Both the position numbers and the translations under genes were made by a program. Positions 1 to 6,773 of a DNA stretch of 8,915 nucleotides are shown here, piece by piece. The DNA comes from Paracoccaceae bacterium (lineage in GTDB: Bacteria; Pseudomonadota; Alphaproteobacteria; Rhodobacterales; Rhodobacteraceae), in assembly GCA_007134405.1 (NCBI GenBank), contig SLKW01000151.1, positions 1 to 8,915 of the forward strand. Reading direction: 5' to 3'. The notes below the pieces were generated by a model. It ran no database searches. It saw only the letters and a list, made by a program, of their open reading frames with translations, and was not told the origin of the DNA. Positions within the stretch are counted from its first letter, which is position 1, and every line of letters starts with the position of its first letter.

Positions 1-546
1 CCCGGCTTTGGCGGCCGCGGGGACACGCGCCTTGCCTTCGAGCGTGGGGAACTGACGATCAACACCCAGTCCACGCCCGCCTTCATGGCCCGCGTGGTGC
101 CGCTGATCGAGGAAGGCACGGCGATCACCGGCTATGCCATCGGTTTCATCGACTCCGAAGGCAACCCGATGCGTGACCCCGCCGCCCCCGACGTCATGAC
201 CGCGCCCGAGCTTTACGAAGCGATCCACGGCGAGATGCCCTCGGGCGATGCCTGGGAGGCCTACAAGATTGTCGCCAACCTGGTGCAGAACACCCGCGGT
301 ACGATCTGGGTGCATTCCGACGCGCCCGAAGAAGCGCGCGAGGCTTTGCGCACGGGTGTCGACGCAATGGTGCTCGACCCCGAATTCCAGGCGGCGGTGG
401 TCGACATCCTGGAAGGCTACGAGATCATCGCGGGCGAGGGCCTGGACCAGATCAAGGCCGAACTCGACGCCGCCCCGGAAGAGGTGCTGGACTGGCTGCG
501 CGACCTGATGACCGAACGCTTCGAAGTCAGCTTCGAGACCCGCTGA
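1..546 (+). CDS. tctC: TctC-family periplasmic solute-binding protein (3' part only)
   Basis: This is the C-terminal 181 residues of a TctC/Bug-type binding protein. The frame is open from base 1 and ends at TGA 544-546, so the signal peptide and N-terminal lobe lie outside the window. Family members are usually about 320-350 residues, so roughly half is seen. The visible part starts with a glycine-rich stretch followed by LAFERGEL, the 'A..RGE' segment common in this family. It ends with an acidic helical region (LDQIKAELDAAPEEVLDWL). Known role of the family: capture of carboxylates in the periplasm and delivery to the TctA/TctB membrane pair; the two permease genes follow directly, which strongly supports the call. 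The substrate cannot be read from the sequence. An in-frame ATG at 85 is internal and is not the start. Family assignment is fairly sure; citrate specificity should not be assumed. Confidence 0.82.
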   Translation, partial: PGFGGRGDTRLAFERGELTINTQSTPAFMARVVPLIEEGTAITGYAIGFIDSEGNPMRDPAAPDVMTAPELYEAIHGEMPSGDAWEAYKIVANLVQNTRGTIWVHSDAPEEAREALRTGVDAMVLDPEFQAAVVDILEGYEIIAGEGLDQIKAELDAAPEEVLDWLRDLMTERFEVSFETR

Positions 547-582
547 CCGCGCAGTGACCGGGCACCGGCATCCCGCGCTTCC

Positions 583-608
583 ACCGCCCGCCTTTCACGG
601 CGGGCGGT
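583..608 (+). promoter_or_regulatory. Strong intercistronic stem-loop between tctC and tctA
   Basis: A perfect 10-bp inverted repeat, ACCGCCCGCC (583-592) and GGCGGGCGGT (599-608), encloses a 6-nt loop (TTTCAC). It sits in the 74-bp gap between tctC and tctA, ending 12 nt before the tctA ATG. No T-run follows, so it is a poor intrinsic terminator. It more likely protects the tctC transcript 3' end or damps expression of the downstream permease, as seen in many binding-protein transporter operons; that role is inference. The only purine-rich sequence near the tctA start (GGCGGGCGG) is the 3' arm, so the hairpin would also hide any ribosome site there. Confidence 0.7.
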
Positions 609-620
609 TCCGTGTGATTC

Positions 621-2120
621 ATGCTTGACGCGTTTCTCTCGGCGCTTGTGATCCTGATGGATCCGTTCCGGCTGGGCATGCTCTTTGCCGGCGTCTCCAT
701 CGGCATCGTGGTCGGCATCCTGCCGGGGCTGGGCGGCTTGATGGGGATGGCGCTGGTTCTGCCCTTCCTTTTCGGAATGGATGCCTATGCCGGGATTGCC
801 ATGCTGATCGGCATTGCCGCCGCGGTGCCGTCGTCGGACACCTTCCCCTCGGTCCTGATGGGGATACCGGGATCGTCCGGCAGCCAGGCAACAGTGATGG
901 ACGGTTATCCAATGGCGAAGCAGGGGCAGGCGGCGCGCGCACTTGGCGCGGCGTTCTCCGCCTCGCTCATCGGCGGGTTGATCGGCGCGGCGGCATTGAG
1001 CGCGCTCGTTCCCTTCGCGCGGCCGATCGTGCTGCTTTTCGGCGCGCCCGAACTGCTGATGCTGACCATCCTGGGGCTCTGCATGGTGGGCGTCCTCAGC
1101 GGCAACCGGCCCCTTCTGGGCATCCTCGGTGCGTGCCTGGGGCTCATGCTTGGGATGATCGGCGGCGCGCCGGCCGCGCCGGAATACCGCTGGGCTTACG
1201 GGATCCTCTATCTCTACGACGGGCTCTCGCTGGTCATCGTGGCGCTTGGGCTTTTCGCCATCCCCGAGATCATCGACCTGCTGGCGCGCGGCGGATCCAT
1301 CGCACGCCGCGGCGCGGGCCTCGGCTCGGGCTGGCTGGATGGCGTCCGCGACGTCCTGCGCAACAAGTACCTCGTCGTGCGCCATTCGCTGATCGGTGTG
1401 CTGATCGGCGCAATTCCGGGCATGGGGTCGTCGATCATCGATTGGCTGAACTACGGCCTCGTCGTCAGCCGCGCCAAGGACAAGTCGCGCTTCGGCAAGG
1501 GCGATGTCCGTGGCGTGATCGCCCCCGAGGCCGCAAACAACGCCAAGGAGGGCGGCGTTCTGATGCCGACGCTCCTTTTCGGCGTGCCGGGATCGTCGGC
1601 GATGGCGCTGCTGCTTGGCGCGCTTCTGATCTTCGGGGTTCAGCCCGGCCCGGCGCTTTTGCGCGACAATCTTGAACTCGTCTTCGTCATCATCTGGTCA
1701 CTGGCCCTGGCCAATGTCTTCGGCACCGTGATTTGCCTGATCCTGTCCAAGCCGATCTCAAAGCTGACCTTCGTGCCCTTCCAGTTCGTCGCGCCCGTCG
1801 TTCTGGCGATCGTCATCCTCGGCGCGTTCCAGCAGACGCGGCATATGGGCGATCTGATCGCGCTCGCCGCCCTGGGCATGCTGGGCTGGATCATGAAGCG
1901 GATCGGCATGCCGCGCCCACCGCTCCTGGTCGGCTTCATCCTCGCCGGATTGGCCGAACGCTACCTGTGGATGTCCTACAACATCTATGACTGGGAATGG
2001 CTGACGCGTCCGCTGGTACTGATTATTGCCGCGCTCTGCCTGGTGCTGATCTTCGGTGGCACATTGATGAAGGCGCGCATGCAGCGCAGTGCGCAGCAGG
2101 TGGAGCAAGGCGATGGATGA
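621..2120 (+). CDS. tctA: TctA-family large permease of a tripartite tricarboxylate transporter
   Basis: A 499-residue, very hydrophobic inner-membrane protein, the usual length for TctA. Two signature motifs each occur twice, once per half. A G-[IA]-x-P-G-x-G segment lies around residues 32-39 (GILPGLGG, P35) and 264-270 (GAIPGMGS, P266). A G-[IV]-P-G-S-S segment lies around residues 81-86 (P83) and 321-326 (P323). This internal duplication is characteristic of the family. TctA forms the main translocation path and works with TctB and the periplasmic TctC, importing carboxylates by ion-coupled secondary transport. The ATG at 621 is chosen because the resulting N-terminus (MLDAFLSALVILMDPFRLGML) matches the family's usual beginning; no clear Shine-Dalgarno is visible before it. 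An internal ATG at 657 is less likely. The 3' end overlaps tctB by 8 bp. Family is certain, substrate unknown. Confidence 0.95.
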   Translation: MLDAFLSALVILMDPFRLGMLFAGVSIGIVVGILPGLGGLMGMALVLPFLFGMDAYAGIAMLIGIAAAVPSSDTFPSVLMGIPGSSGSQATVMDGYPMAKQGQAARALGAAFSASLIGGLIGAAALSALVPFARPIVLLFGAPELLMLTILGLCMVGVLSGNRPLLGILGACLGLMLGMIGGAPAAPEYRWAYGILYLYDGLSLVIVALGLFAIPEIIDLLARGGSIARRGAGLGSGWLDGVRDVLRNKYLVVRHSLIGVLIGAIPGMGSSIIDWLNYGLVVSRAKDKSRFGKGDVRGVIAPEAANNAKEGGVLMPTLLFGVPGSSAMALLLGALLIFGVQPGPALLRDNLELVFVIIWSLALANVFGTVICLILSKPISKLTFVPFQFVAPVVLAIVILGAFQQTRHMGDLIALAALGMLGWIMKRIGMPRPPLLVGFILAGLAERYLWMSYNIYDWEWLTRPLVLIIAALCLVLIFGGTLMKARMQRSAQQVEQGDG

Positions 2121-2619
2121 CGCCAGTCGCCTCGAAGCGCGCCTGCGCACTGCCTTCGTGCTGGCGCTATTCGCACTCTCTCTCTTCGTGGTCTGGACGG
2201 CGCAGGACTTTCGGACCGCCGCGCGGCTGTTCCCGCAGTATGCCGGCGCCGTGACGGCGGCTTTGTGCCTTTTGGAGCTTGGCCGGCAGCTGGTTCGGCG
2301 CAAGCTCCTGGCCCCGGCGGAGGAGGGCGTGAACACCGCCGATATCGGTCTCGAGGCCGAGGAACGAACGCGCGAGGGGATTCGCCGCAGCCTCGGCATA
2401 TTTTCCTGGGTGCTGGGCTATGGCGTCCTGATCGTGCTGCTGGGCATGCCGCTGGCGACGGCGCTCTTCGTCCCGGCGCTGCTGCGGCTGCGGTTCGACG
2501 CGCCCTGGCTGCCCGCCCTGGGCCTGGTCGCCGGGCTTTGGGCGCTGATGCATGCGCTGCGCGTCGTGCTGGCTGTCCGGCTCCCGTCAGGCTGGCTGAC
2601 CGGCACATTCCCCTTCTGA
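2113..2619 (+). CDS. tctB: TctB-family small permease of a tripartite tricarboxylate transporter
   Basis: A 168-residue protein with about four hydrophobic segments (roughly residues 14-29, 40-57, 95-118 and 133-155). A polar, charged cytoplasmic-type loop lies between the second and third (about 58-94). This is the size and layout of TctB, the small membrane subunit of TTT transporters. Sequence conservation in TctB is weak, so the call rests on topology and on position directly after tctA. The ATG at 2113 is preferred: GGAG at 2102-2105 lies 7 nt upstream and the start overlaps the tctA stop, suggesting translational coupling. An in-frame GTG at 2089 would add eight residues and lacks such support. 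The order tctC-tctA-tctB differs from the C-B-A order of the original Salmonella operon. It ends 27 bp from the convergent unknown gene, with no convincing terminator in the gap. Confidence 0.88.
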   Translation: MDDASRLEARLRTAFVLALFALSLFVVWTAQDFRTAARLFPQYAGAVTAALCLLELGRQLVRRKLLAPAEEGVNTADIGLEAEERTREGIRRSLGIFSWVLGYGVLIVLLGMPLATALFVPALLRLRFDAPWLPALGLVAGLWALMHALRVVLAVRLPSGWLTGTFPF

Positions 2620-2646
2620 CGCGGGGCTCCCTTATCCGGCGCGCGC

Positions 2647-3084
2647 TCAGCGACCTGCGCGGTCTTCGGCCGGCGGTCCGAAACCCTCGCGCCGGTGCTG
2701 CCCATCCGGTGCCACGTAGCTCCAGCCGGTCACGACCAGCATGCGCTTCATGAAAGCCTCCTCGATGCGGTCACGGTCCATCCAGAAGCCTTCGAATTCG
2801 ATCTCGAGCGCCGCCTCGGCCGCAACGACCTCCGGCGTCTCGAAGCGCTCGGCGATCTGCGCCAAGACCTTGCCGAGCCCGTTGCGAAAAACATCGCTCA
2901 AGGGGTCGTTGAATTCCACGAAGAAGTCGGGCGTGTCCAGCGGGTCCTCGTAGACATGCAGCTGCACCCGTTCGCCGTGATCCCAAAGCGGGTGCGGAAA
3001 GACATGCACGCGGTGGCGCTCGATCTCGGCGGCCTCGTAGGCGGCCTGGACCTGCGGCTCTGTAAACAGCTGGGCGGTTGGCAT
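2647..3084 (-). CDS. Protein of unknown function, 145 residues
   Basis: I do not recognise this protein. It has no signal peptide or membrane segment, so it is probably cytoplasmic. The N-terminal half is rich in histidine and aromatics, with five histidines between residues 24 and 43 (H24, H27, H31, H36, H43). Next comes an acidic/aromatic stretch (EDPLDTPDFFVEFNDPL, about 46-62), a helical region (about 65-98) and FEGFWMDRDRIEEAF (about 97-111). The last 20 residues are polar and look disordered. The frame looks real: it fills the space between two operons with only 27 bp to tctB, has GAGG nine nt before the ATG, and has a promoter-like sequence 22-50 nt upstream. It follows flgI on the same strand 111 bp later, but nothing in the protein suggests a flagellar role. 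Clustered histidines could bind metal, which is speculation. Confidence 0.75.
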   Translation of the reverse strand: MPTAQLFTEPQVQAAYEAAEIERHRVHVFPHPLWDHGERVQLHVYEDPLDTPDFFVEFNDPLSDVFRNGLGKVLAQIAERFETPEVVAAEAALEIEFEGFWMDRDRIEEAFMKRMLVVTGWSYVAPDGQHRREGFGPPAEDRAGR

Positions 3085-3105
3085 GGTCGTGTCCCTCGGT
3101 TACGC

Positions 3106-3124
3106 GTTGCCCCATTATGGCAAC
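3106..3124. repeat. Inverted repeat spanning the -10 element (operator-like)
   Basis: GTTGCC (3106-3111) and GGCAAC (3119-3124) form a perfect 6-bp inverted repeat with a 7-bp centre. The candidate -10 hexamer lies between and just into the arms. A repressor bound here would block the promoter, so it could be an operator. It could equally be a small RNA hairpin or chance. No regulator gene is visible nearby. Confidence 0.3.
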
Positions 3125-3142
3125 CTGCGCCCGGGATGTCTG
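3114..3142 (-). promoter_or_regulatory. Candidate sigma70-type promoter for the unknown 145-residue protein
   Basis: Read on the minus strand, CAGACA (3142-3137, 4 of 6 matches to TTGACA) is separated by exactly 17 bp from CATAAT (3119-3114, 5 of 6 matches to TATAAT). Initiation would fall near 3107, about 22 nt before the ATG at 3084, leaving room for the GAGG ribosome site. The AT-rich -10 stands out in a GC-rich surrounding. It implies that the gene can be transcribed separately from the flagellar operon. Not proven; such matches occur by chance. Confidence 0.45.
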
Positions 3143-3153
3143 CACCGCGTGAC

Positions 3154-3186
3154 GCCCAAGATGCGGGATTTCCGTTGCGTTTGGGC
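3154..3186 (-). terminator. Weak candidate terminator stem after flgI
   Basis: GCCCAA (3154-3159) and TTGGGC (3181-3186) are perfect 6-bp complementary arms around a 21-nt loop, beginning 9 nt after the flgI stop codon. There is no T-run on the minus strand after the second arm and the loop is long, so an efficient intrinsic terminator is unlikely. It is listed because the flagellar operon must end, or be processed, in this 111-bp gap. Confidence 0.2.
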
Positions 3187-3195
3187 CGGTTCCGA

Positions 3196-4296
3196 TCAGC
3201 GCACGATCAGATCGGCGTGCAGCGCGCCCGCGGCGCTGATCGTATTGAGGATGTCGATCATGTCGCGCGGGCCCACGCCAAGGGCATTGAGGCCGGCGAC
3301 GACCTCGGCCAGCGAAGTCGCGCCCGACACCTGCGCCAGCGCCGTCCCCGGCGCCCGCTCGATCTCGGCGCGTGTTCGCGGCACGACCACGGTCTCGCCC
3401 TCGGCAAAGGGGTTCGGCTGCGCGACAAGCGGCTGTTCTTCAACCCGAAGCGTCAGCCCGCCCTGAGCGACGGCAACGCGACTGATACGCACGTCCTCGC
3501 CCATCACGATCGTCCCCGAGCGCTGGTCCACGACCACCCGCGCCCGCGCGCCAGGGCGGATCACCAGGTTTTCGATCCGGCTGAGCGCGTGCGCCGGCGT
3601 CGGCATATCGGTGCGGGCGATGTCCACGACCACGGTACCGGCATCCTGCATCACCGCGACCGCGCGACCGAATTCATTGTTGATGACGTTCTCGACGCGA
3701 AGTGCTGTGGTGAAATCGGCCTCGCGCAGGGCAAGCCGGACCCGGTTCAGCGAGGCCAGCTCGAACTCGACTTCGCGCTCCACCCGCGCGCCGCCGGGGA
3801 TGGACCCGCCGGTGGGCACACCCTGCACGACCTCGGCCGCCTGACCGCGCGCCGCGACACCGCCGGCGATGACCGCGCCCTGCGCAACCGCATAGATCTG
3901 TCCGTCGGCGCCATTGAGCGGCGTCATCACCAGCGTGCCCCCAAAAAGCGAGGAGGCATCCCCGATGGCCGAGACGGTGACATCGAGCCGCGAGCCCGCG
4001 CGCGCAAAGGGTGGCAGCGTGGCGGTGACCAGCACGGCGGCGACATTGCGGGGCCGAAACTGCTCGCCCGCGACGTTCACCCCCAACCGCTCGAGGATGT
4101 TGGCCATGATGTCTTCGGTAAAGGGCGAGTTGCGGATCCCGTCGCCGGTCCCGTTCAATCCCACCACCAGACCGTAGCCGATCAGATCGTTGCCACGCAC
4201 GCCGTCGAATTCGACAAGGTCCTTCAGCCGGATCTGCGCCGCGGCGGGCAGCGCAATCAGCATGACCAGGAATACGCCCAGAAGCGCGCGGATCAT
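3196..4296 (-). CDS. flgI: Flagellar P-ring protein FlgI
   Basis: A 366-residue protein, normal length for FlgI. Residues 1-20 are a clear Sec signal peptide (MIRALLGVFLVMLIALPAAA, probable cut after A20), as expected because the P-ring is built in the periplasm around the rod. Conserved FlgI segments follow: LKDLVEFDGVRGNDLIGYGLVVGLNGTGDG (about 24-53), the ILERLGVNV region, and the stretch from AVLVTATLPPFARAGSRLDVTVSAIGDASSLFGGTL through VAQGAV. The C-terminus keeps the usual VVAGLNALGVGPRDMIDILNTISAAGALHADL ending. The start overlaps the flgL stop in an ATGA junction (4293-4296) and its own ribosome site is weak, so it is probably translated by coupling to flgL. It is the last flagellar gene of the operon here. 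The commonly adjacent flgH (L-ring) and flgJ are not next to it. Confidence 0.97.
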   Translation of the reverse strand: MIRALLGVFLVMLIALPAAAQIRLKDLVEFDGVRGNDLIGYGLVVGLNGTGDGIRNSPFTEDIMANILERLGVNVAGEQFRPRNVAAVLVTATLPPFARAGSRLDVTVSAIGDASSLFGGTLVMTPLNGADGQIYAVAQGAVIAGGVAARGQAAEVVQGVPTGGSIPGGARVEREVEFELASLNRVRLALREADFTTALRVENVINNEFGRAVAVMQDAGTVVVDIARTDMPTPAHALSRIENLVIRPGARARVVVDQRSGTIVMGEDVRISRVAVAQGGLTLRVEEQPLVAQPNPFAEGETVVVPRTRAEIERAPGTALAQVSGATSLAEVVAGLNALGVGPRDMIDILNTISAAGALHADLIVR

Positions 4297-5303
4297 CGCA
4301 GATACTCGGTCAGCGACAGGCGCGCGATCCGCGCGGTGACGGCGTAGATCGATTCAAGCTGAACACGGCTTTGCTCGAGCGCCATCGCGGCCTTGTAGGG
4401 ATCGACGCTGATCATGTCGCTCCGCGCGACCTCAAGCCGATCACGCTCGATCGACAGGCGGATCTGACGCTCATCGAGCTCGGCCTGCACATCGCCCACG
4501 CGCGCCTGCAGGGCCGCCAGCGCCGGGCCGTTTTCCAGAAGGCCGGTCATCGCGCGCTGTTGCAAGATGCCTTCCTGACCCGGATCGAGCGTGAGCGCGC
4601 CATTGTCGAGCAGGACCACCATCGCCATCGACATCATCTGCCGTCGGAGCGCCGGGTCATCCGCCGTCGGCAGCGCGGGACCGGGCCGGCCATCGTCCAG
4701 CGCCCCGCCCACTGCCGGCGCACCGCCGCGGTAGATGATGGTCGCGAATCCGCCCTCGGGATCGTCGAAGAAGTCGCTCAGCGCGTTCATGACCGCGTCC
4801 GCCGTGGTCTGGCCATCGACGGCGGCGCCCAGTTCCGCAAGCAGCGTCTCGGCCGAGGCCAGTGGCACGCGATCCGAATGCACGCCCGAAAAGATCGACC
4901 GCCCGGCGACATTGAGCGACAGCGCTGAGATCGTCTCCTCGAGCGCGCTGCGCGCCGCCTGCGCGGCCACCGTGCGCGCCGCCGGTCCGGCCACAGATTG
5001 CGCTGTCAGCACCAGCTTCTTGGCCAGGTCATCACCCGCGCGCGCAACCTTGTTCAGCGATTCCTGCGCCAGATCGAAGGCGGTCACCGTCTGTTTGAGC
5101 GCGTTCTGGAAGCCGTCGATCCGCACCAGCCGGTTCTCGATCGAATGCAGCGCGCCGATATCGCCGCGCAGATGGCGCGCCGGCGATGCGACCTGGCCAG
5201 TGGTCAACTCGTGGCTATGGCGCGCCAGATCCTGCCGCGCCTGCACGCCCGTGCGTTGCAGGTGAAACGGCAGCGCCAGCGTGCCGAGGGTTGCCCAGCT
5301 CAT
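4293..5303 (-). CDS. flgL: Flagellar hook-filament junction protein FlgL (HAP3)
   Basis: A 336-residue member of the flagellin/FlgL superfamily. FlgL is exported by the flagellar type III system and joins FlgK at the hook tip to the first flagellin subunits. Evidence is the flagellin-like helical N-terminus (about residues 20-135: LARHSHELTTGQ, then IENRLVRIDGFQNAL and LNKVARAGDDLAKKLV), the junction motif GRSIFSGVHSDRVPL (about 134-148), and a C-terminal helix with DPYKAAMALEQSRVQLESIYAVTARIARLSLTEYLR. A less conserved central domain lies between. There is no Sec signal peptide, as expected. GGAG lies 8 nt before the ATG, inside the 3' end of flgK. It is 2 bp from flgK and overlaps flgI by 4 bp. 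A divergent flagellin is the alternative family member, but position between flgK and flgI and the GRSIFSG motif favour FlgL. Confidence 0.93.
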   Translation of the reverse strand: MSWATLGTLALPFHLQRTGVQARQDLARHSHELTTGQVASPARHLRGDIGALHSIENRLVRIDGFQNALKQTVTAFDLAQESLNKVARAGDDLAKKLVLTAQSVAGPAARTVAAQAARSALEETISALSLNVAGRSIFSGVHSDRVPLASAETLLAELGAAVDGQTTADAVMNALSDFFDDPEGGFATIIYRGGAPAVGGALDDGRPGPALPTADDPALRRQMMSMAMVVLLDNGALTLDPGQEGILQQRAMTGLLENGPALAALQARVGDVQAELDERQIRLSIERDRLEVARSDMISVDPYKAAMALEQSRVQLESIYAVTARIARLSLTEYLR

Positions 5304-5305
5304 GC

Positions 5306-6745
5306 TCAGATCTCCATCAGGCGGCGCAGCATCTGGTCGGCGACCTGGATGAGGCGTGCATTGGCGGCATAGGCCTGTTCGATCAGGACCAGCCGCTGCA
5401 TTTCGGCGTCGGTATCGACACCCTTGGCCAGAACGCGCTCGTGCAGTTCCGTAGCGCGGGCCGAGGCATGACTCTGCCGATCCTCGGCGCCCTGCCGGGC
5501 CTGGCTGATCGCGGAAATCGAGCGGCCGAGCGAGTCGCGATAGCTTACCTTGGTCTCACCGGGCTGGGTCGAGAACGGCGCTTGCAGCGCCTCGATCCAG
5601 CGGTTGATCTGGCTGGCATCGCCGACCGGACCGCGCGGATCGTTCTCGTCCGCGCCAAGACCTTCCCTCAGGCGCCAGAGTTGACCACCCGCGTCGGGCT
5701 GGACCAGTTCGTTTAGCCTCAGGCGTCCGGCAAGGCCCGGTTCACCATTGGGGCTGAACTCATGGAACAATCTGGGCGCGCCAGGCGCGTCGGGCTCAAT
5801 CTCATCCGCCGCGAACCGGGCAATGAGGTCGCCGGCCATCCGGTCCAGTTCGGCCTGCGCGGCGACGCCGTGCGTGTCGCGCACCTCGAACAGCGCAGCC
5901 AGACGTCCGCCGCCGAAGGCCCCGCCCTCGCCCGGATTTGTAACCGGCCGGCCATTGAAAGTCAGCGTCGAGAGACCGTTTTCCCGGCTCATGCCGGCCT
6001 CGACCGCATTCACCGGGGTAAAGCCCACGGCCGAGGGCATCACATCGAGCAAGAGCTGCCCGCCCTCGGTGTAGAGCACGCTGCGCCCCTCGGGCGAGAC
6101 GTATTCGCGCAGCGGAACGATCTCGGCCATTCGGGTGATGAGCGTCTGGCGCTCGTCGATCAGCGCCAGCGGCGGCTCCCCGGATGCGCTGAGGCTCACG
6201 ATCTCGCCATTCAGCCGGGCGATGCGCGACAGCCCGTCGTTGAGTTCGGCCACCTCGCGGGCGATGGCGCGGTCGGCGTCGAACCGGGCCTGCTGGACAT
6301 GCCGCTCCAGCGTTTGGAACTCCTGCACCAGCGCGCCGGCGGCGGTGCTGACGGCCGCCAGGCGCTGGTCCATGTCCGGCCGGTTCGCCGCCGAGATGAG
6401 CGCATTCTCGAAAGTCGCCAGACGCCCGGCCAGCGCGAAGGGATCGTCCGACGCCCCGATCGCCGTTTCCAGCTCGGACCAGAACCGCGCCGTGGCATCG
6501 GCCCCCGCCCGGTCGGCGCCGGCCTGCCGGACAAGGCCGGTCAGGACCGGGTCGACCTGCCGCTCGATCCCCAGGACGCGCACGCCGGCGCCCTGGCCGC
6601 CGACCACCGCGGTGCCCAGCTGAAGTTTCCGCGGCGCATAGCCTTCGGTCATCGCATTGGCGATGTTGCTCGACGCGACCTGAACGCCGCGCGCCGCGGC
6701 GGTCAGCCCCGAGACCGCCGAATTCATCGCGATGCTGATGCCCAT
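5306..6745 (-). CDS. flgK: Flagellar hook-associated protein FlgK (HAP1)
   Basis: A 479-residue axial flagellar protein. The N-terminus carries the rod/hook/HAP signature in the form ASSNIANAMTEGYAPRK (about residues 24-40; the more common form is NNIANANTPGY). The C-terminus ends in GVDTDAEMQRLVLIEQAYAANARLIQVADQMLRRLMEI, the conserved FlgK/hook C-terminal helix. The N-terminal third is helix-rich (WSELETAIGASDDPFALAGRLATFENAL and onward), and LIDERQTLITRMAEIVP (about 205-221) matches the typical FlgK LLDRRD region. FlgK forms the first zone of the hook-filament junction. It is shorter than the 547-residue E. coli protein, the missing part being the variable central domain. GGAG stands 7 nt before the ATG. 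The gene lies 28 bp after flgE and 2 bp before flgL. The antisense frame is open but has no recognisable content. Confidence 0.95.
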   Translation of the reverse strand: MGISIAMNSAVSGLTAAARGVQVASSNIANAMTEGYAPRKLQLGTAVVGGQGAGVRVLGIERQVDPVLTGLVRQAGADRAGADATARFWSELETAIGASDDPFALAGRLATFENALISAANRPDMDQRLAAVSTAAGALVQEFQTLERHVQQARFDADRAIAREVAELNDGLSRIARLNGEIVSLSASGEPPLALIDERQTLITRMAEIVPLREYVSPEGRSVLYTEGGQLLLDVMPSAVGFTPVNAVEAGMSRENGLSTLTFNGRPVTNPGEGGAFGGGRLAALFEVRDTHGVAAQAELDRMAGDLIARFAADEIEPDAPGAPRLFHEFSPNGEPGLAGRLRLNELVQPDAGGQLWRLREGLGADENDPRGPVGDASQINRWIEALQAPFSTQPGETKVSYRDSLGRSISAISQARQGAEDRQSHASARATELHERVLAKGVDTDAEMQRLVLIEQAYAANARLIQVADQMLRRLMEI

Positions 6746-6773
6746 GTCCTAGCTCCGGCTTGTGGCGCCCTGG

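Noticed and set aside
417..1385. Minus-strand open frame (322 codons) opposite tctC and tctA
   Set aside because: Antisense across two plus-strand genes and their hairpin gap; low-complexity Arg/Ala/His/Gln-rich product without motifs.
2089..2112. Upstream GTG start for tctB
   Set aside because: It adds eight residues wholly inside tctA; the ATG at 2113 has GGAG at correct spacing and a normal overlap with the tctA stop.
2620..2646. Bidirectional terminator between tctB and the convergent unknown gene
   Set aside because: The 27-bp gap shows no stable inverted repeat and no T- or A-run; I see nothing convincing in it.
2695..4347. Long plus-strand open frame (550 codons) opposite the unknown gene and flgI
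   Set aside because: It is antisense to flgI, which has clear family motifs and a signal peptide. The translation is rich in Arg, His, Asp and Gly without domains, typical of a shadow frame in GC-rich DNA, and it spans two operons.
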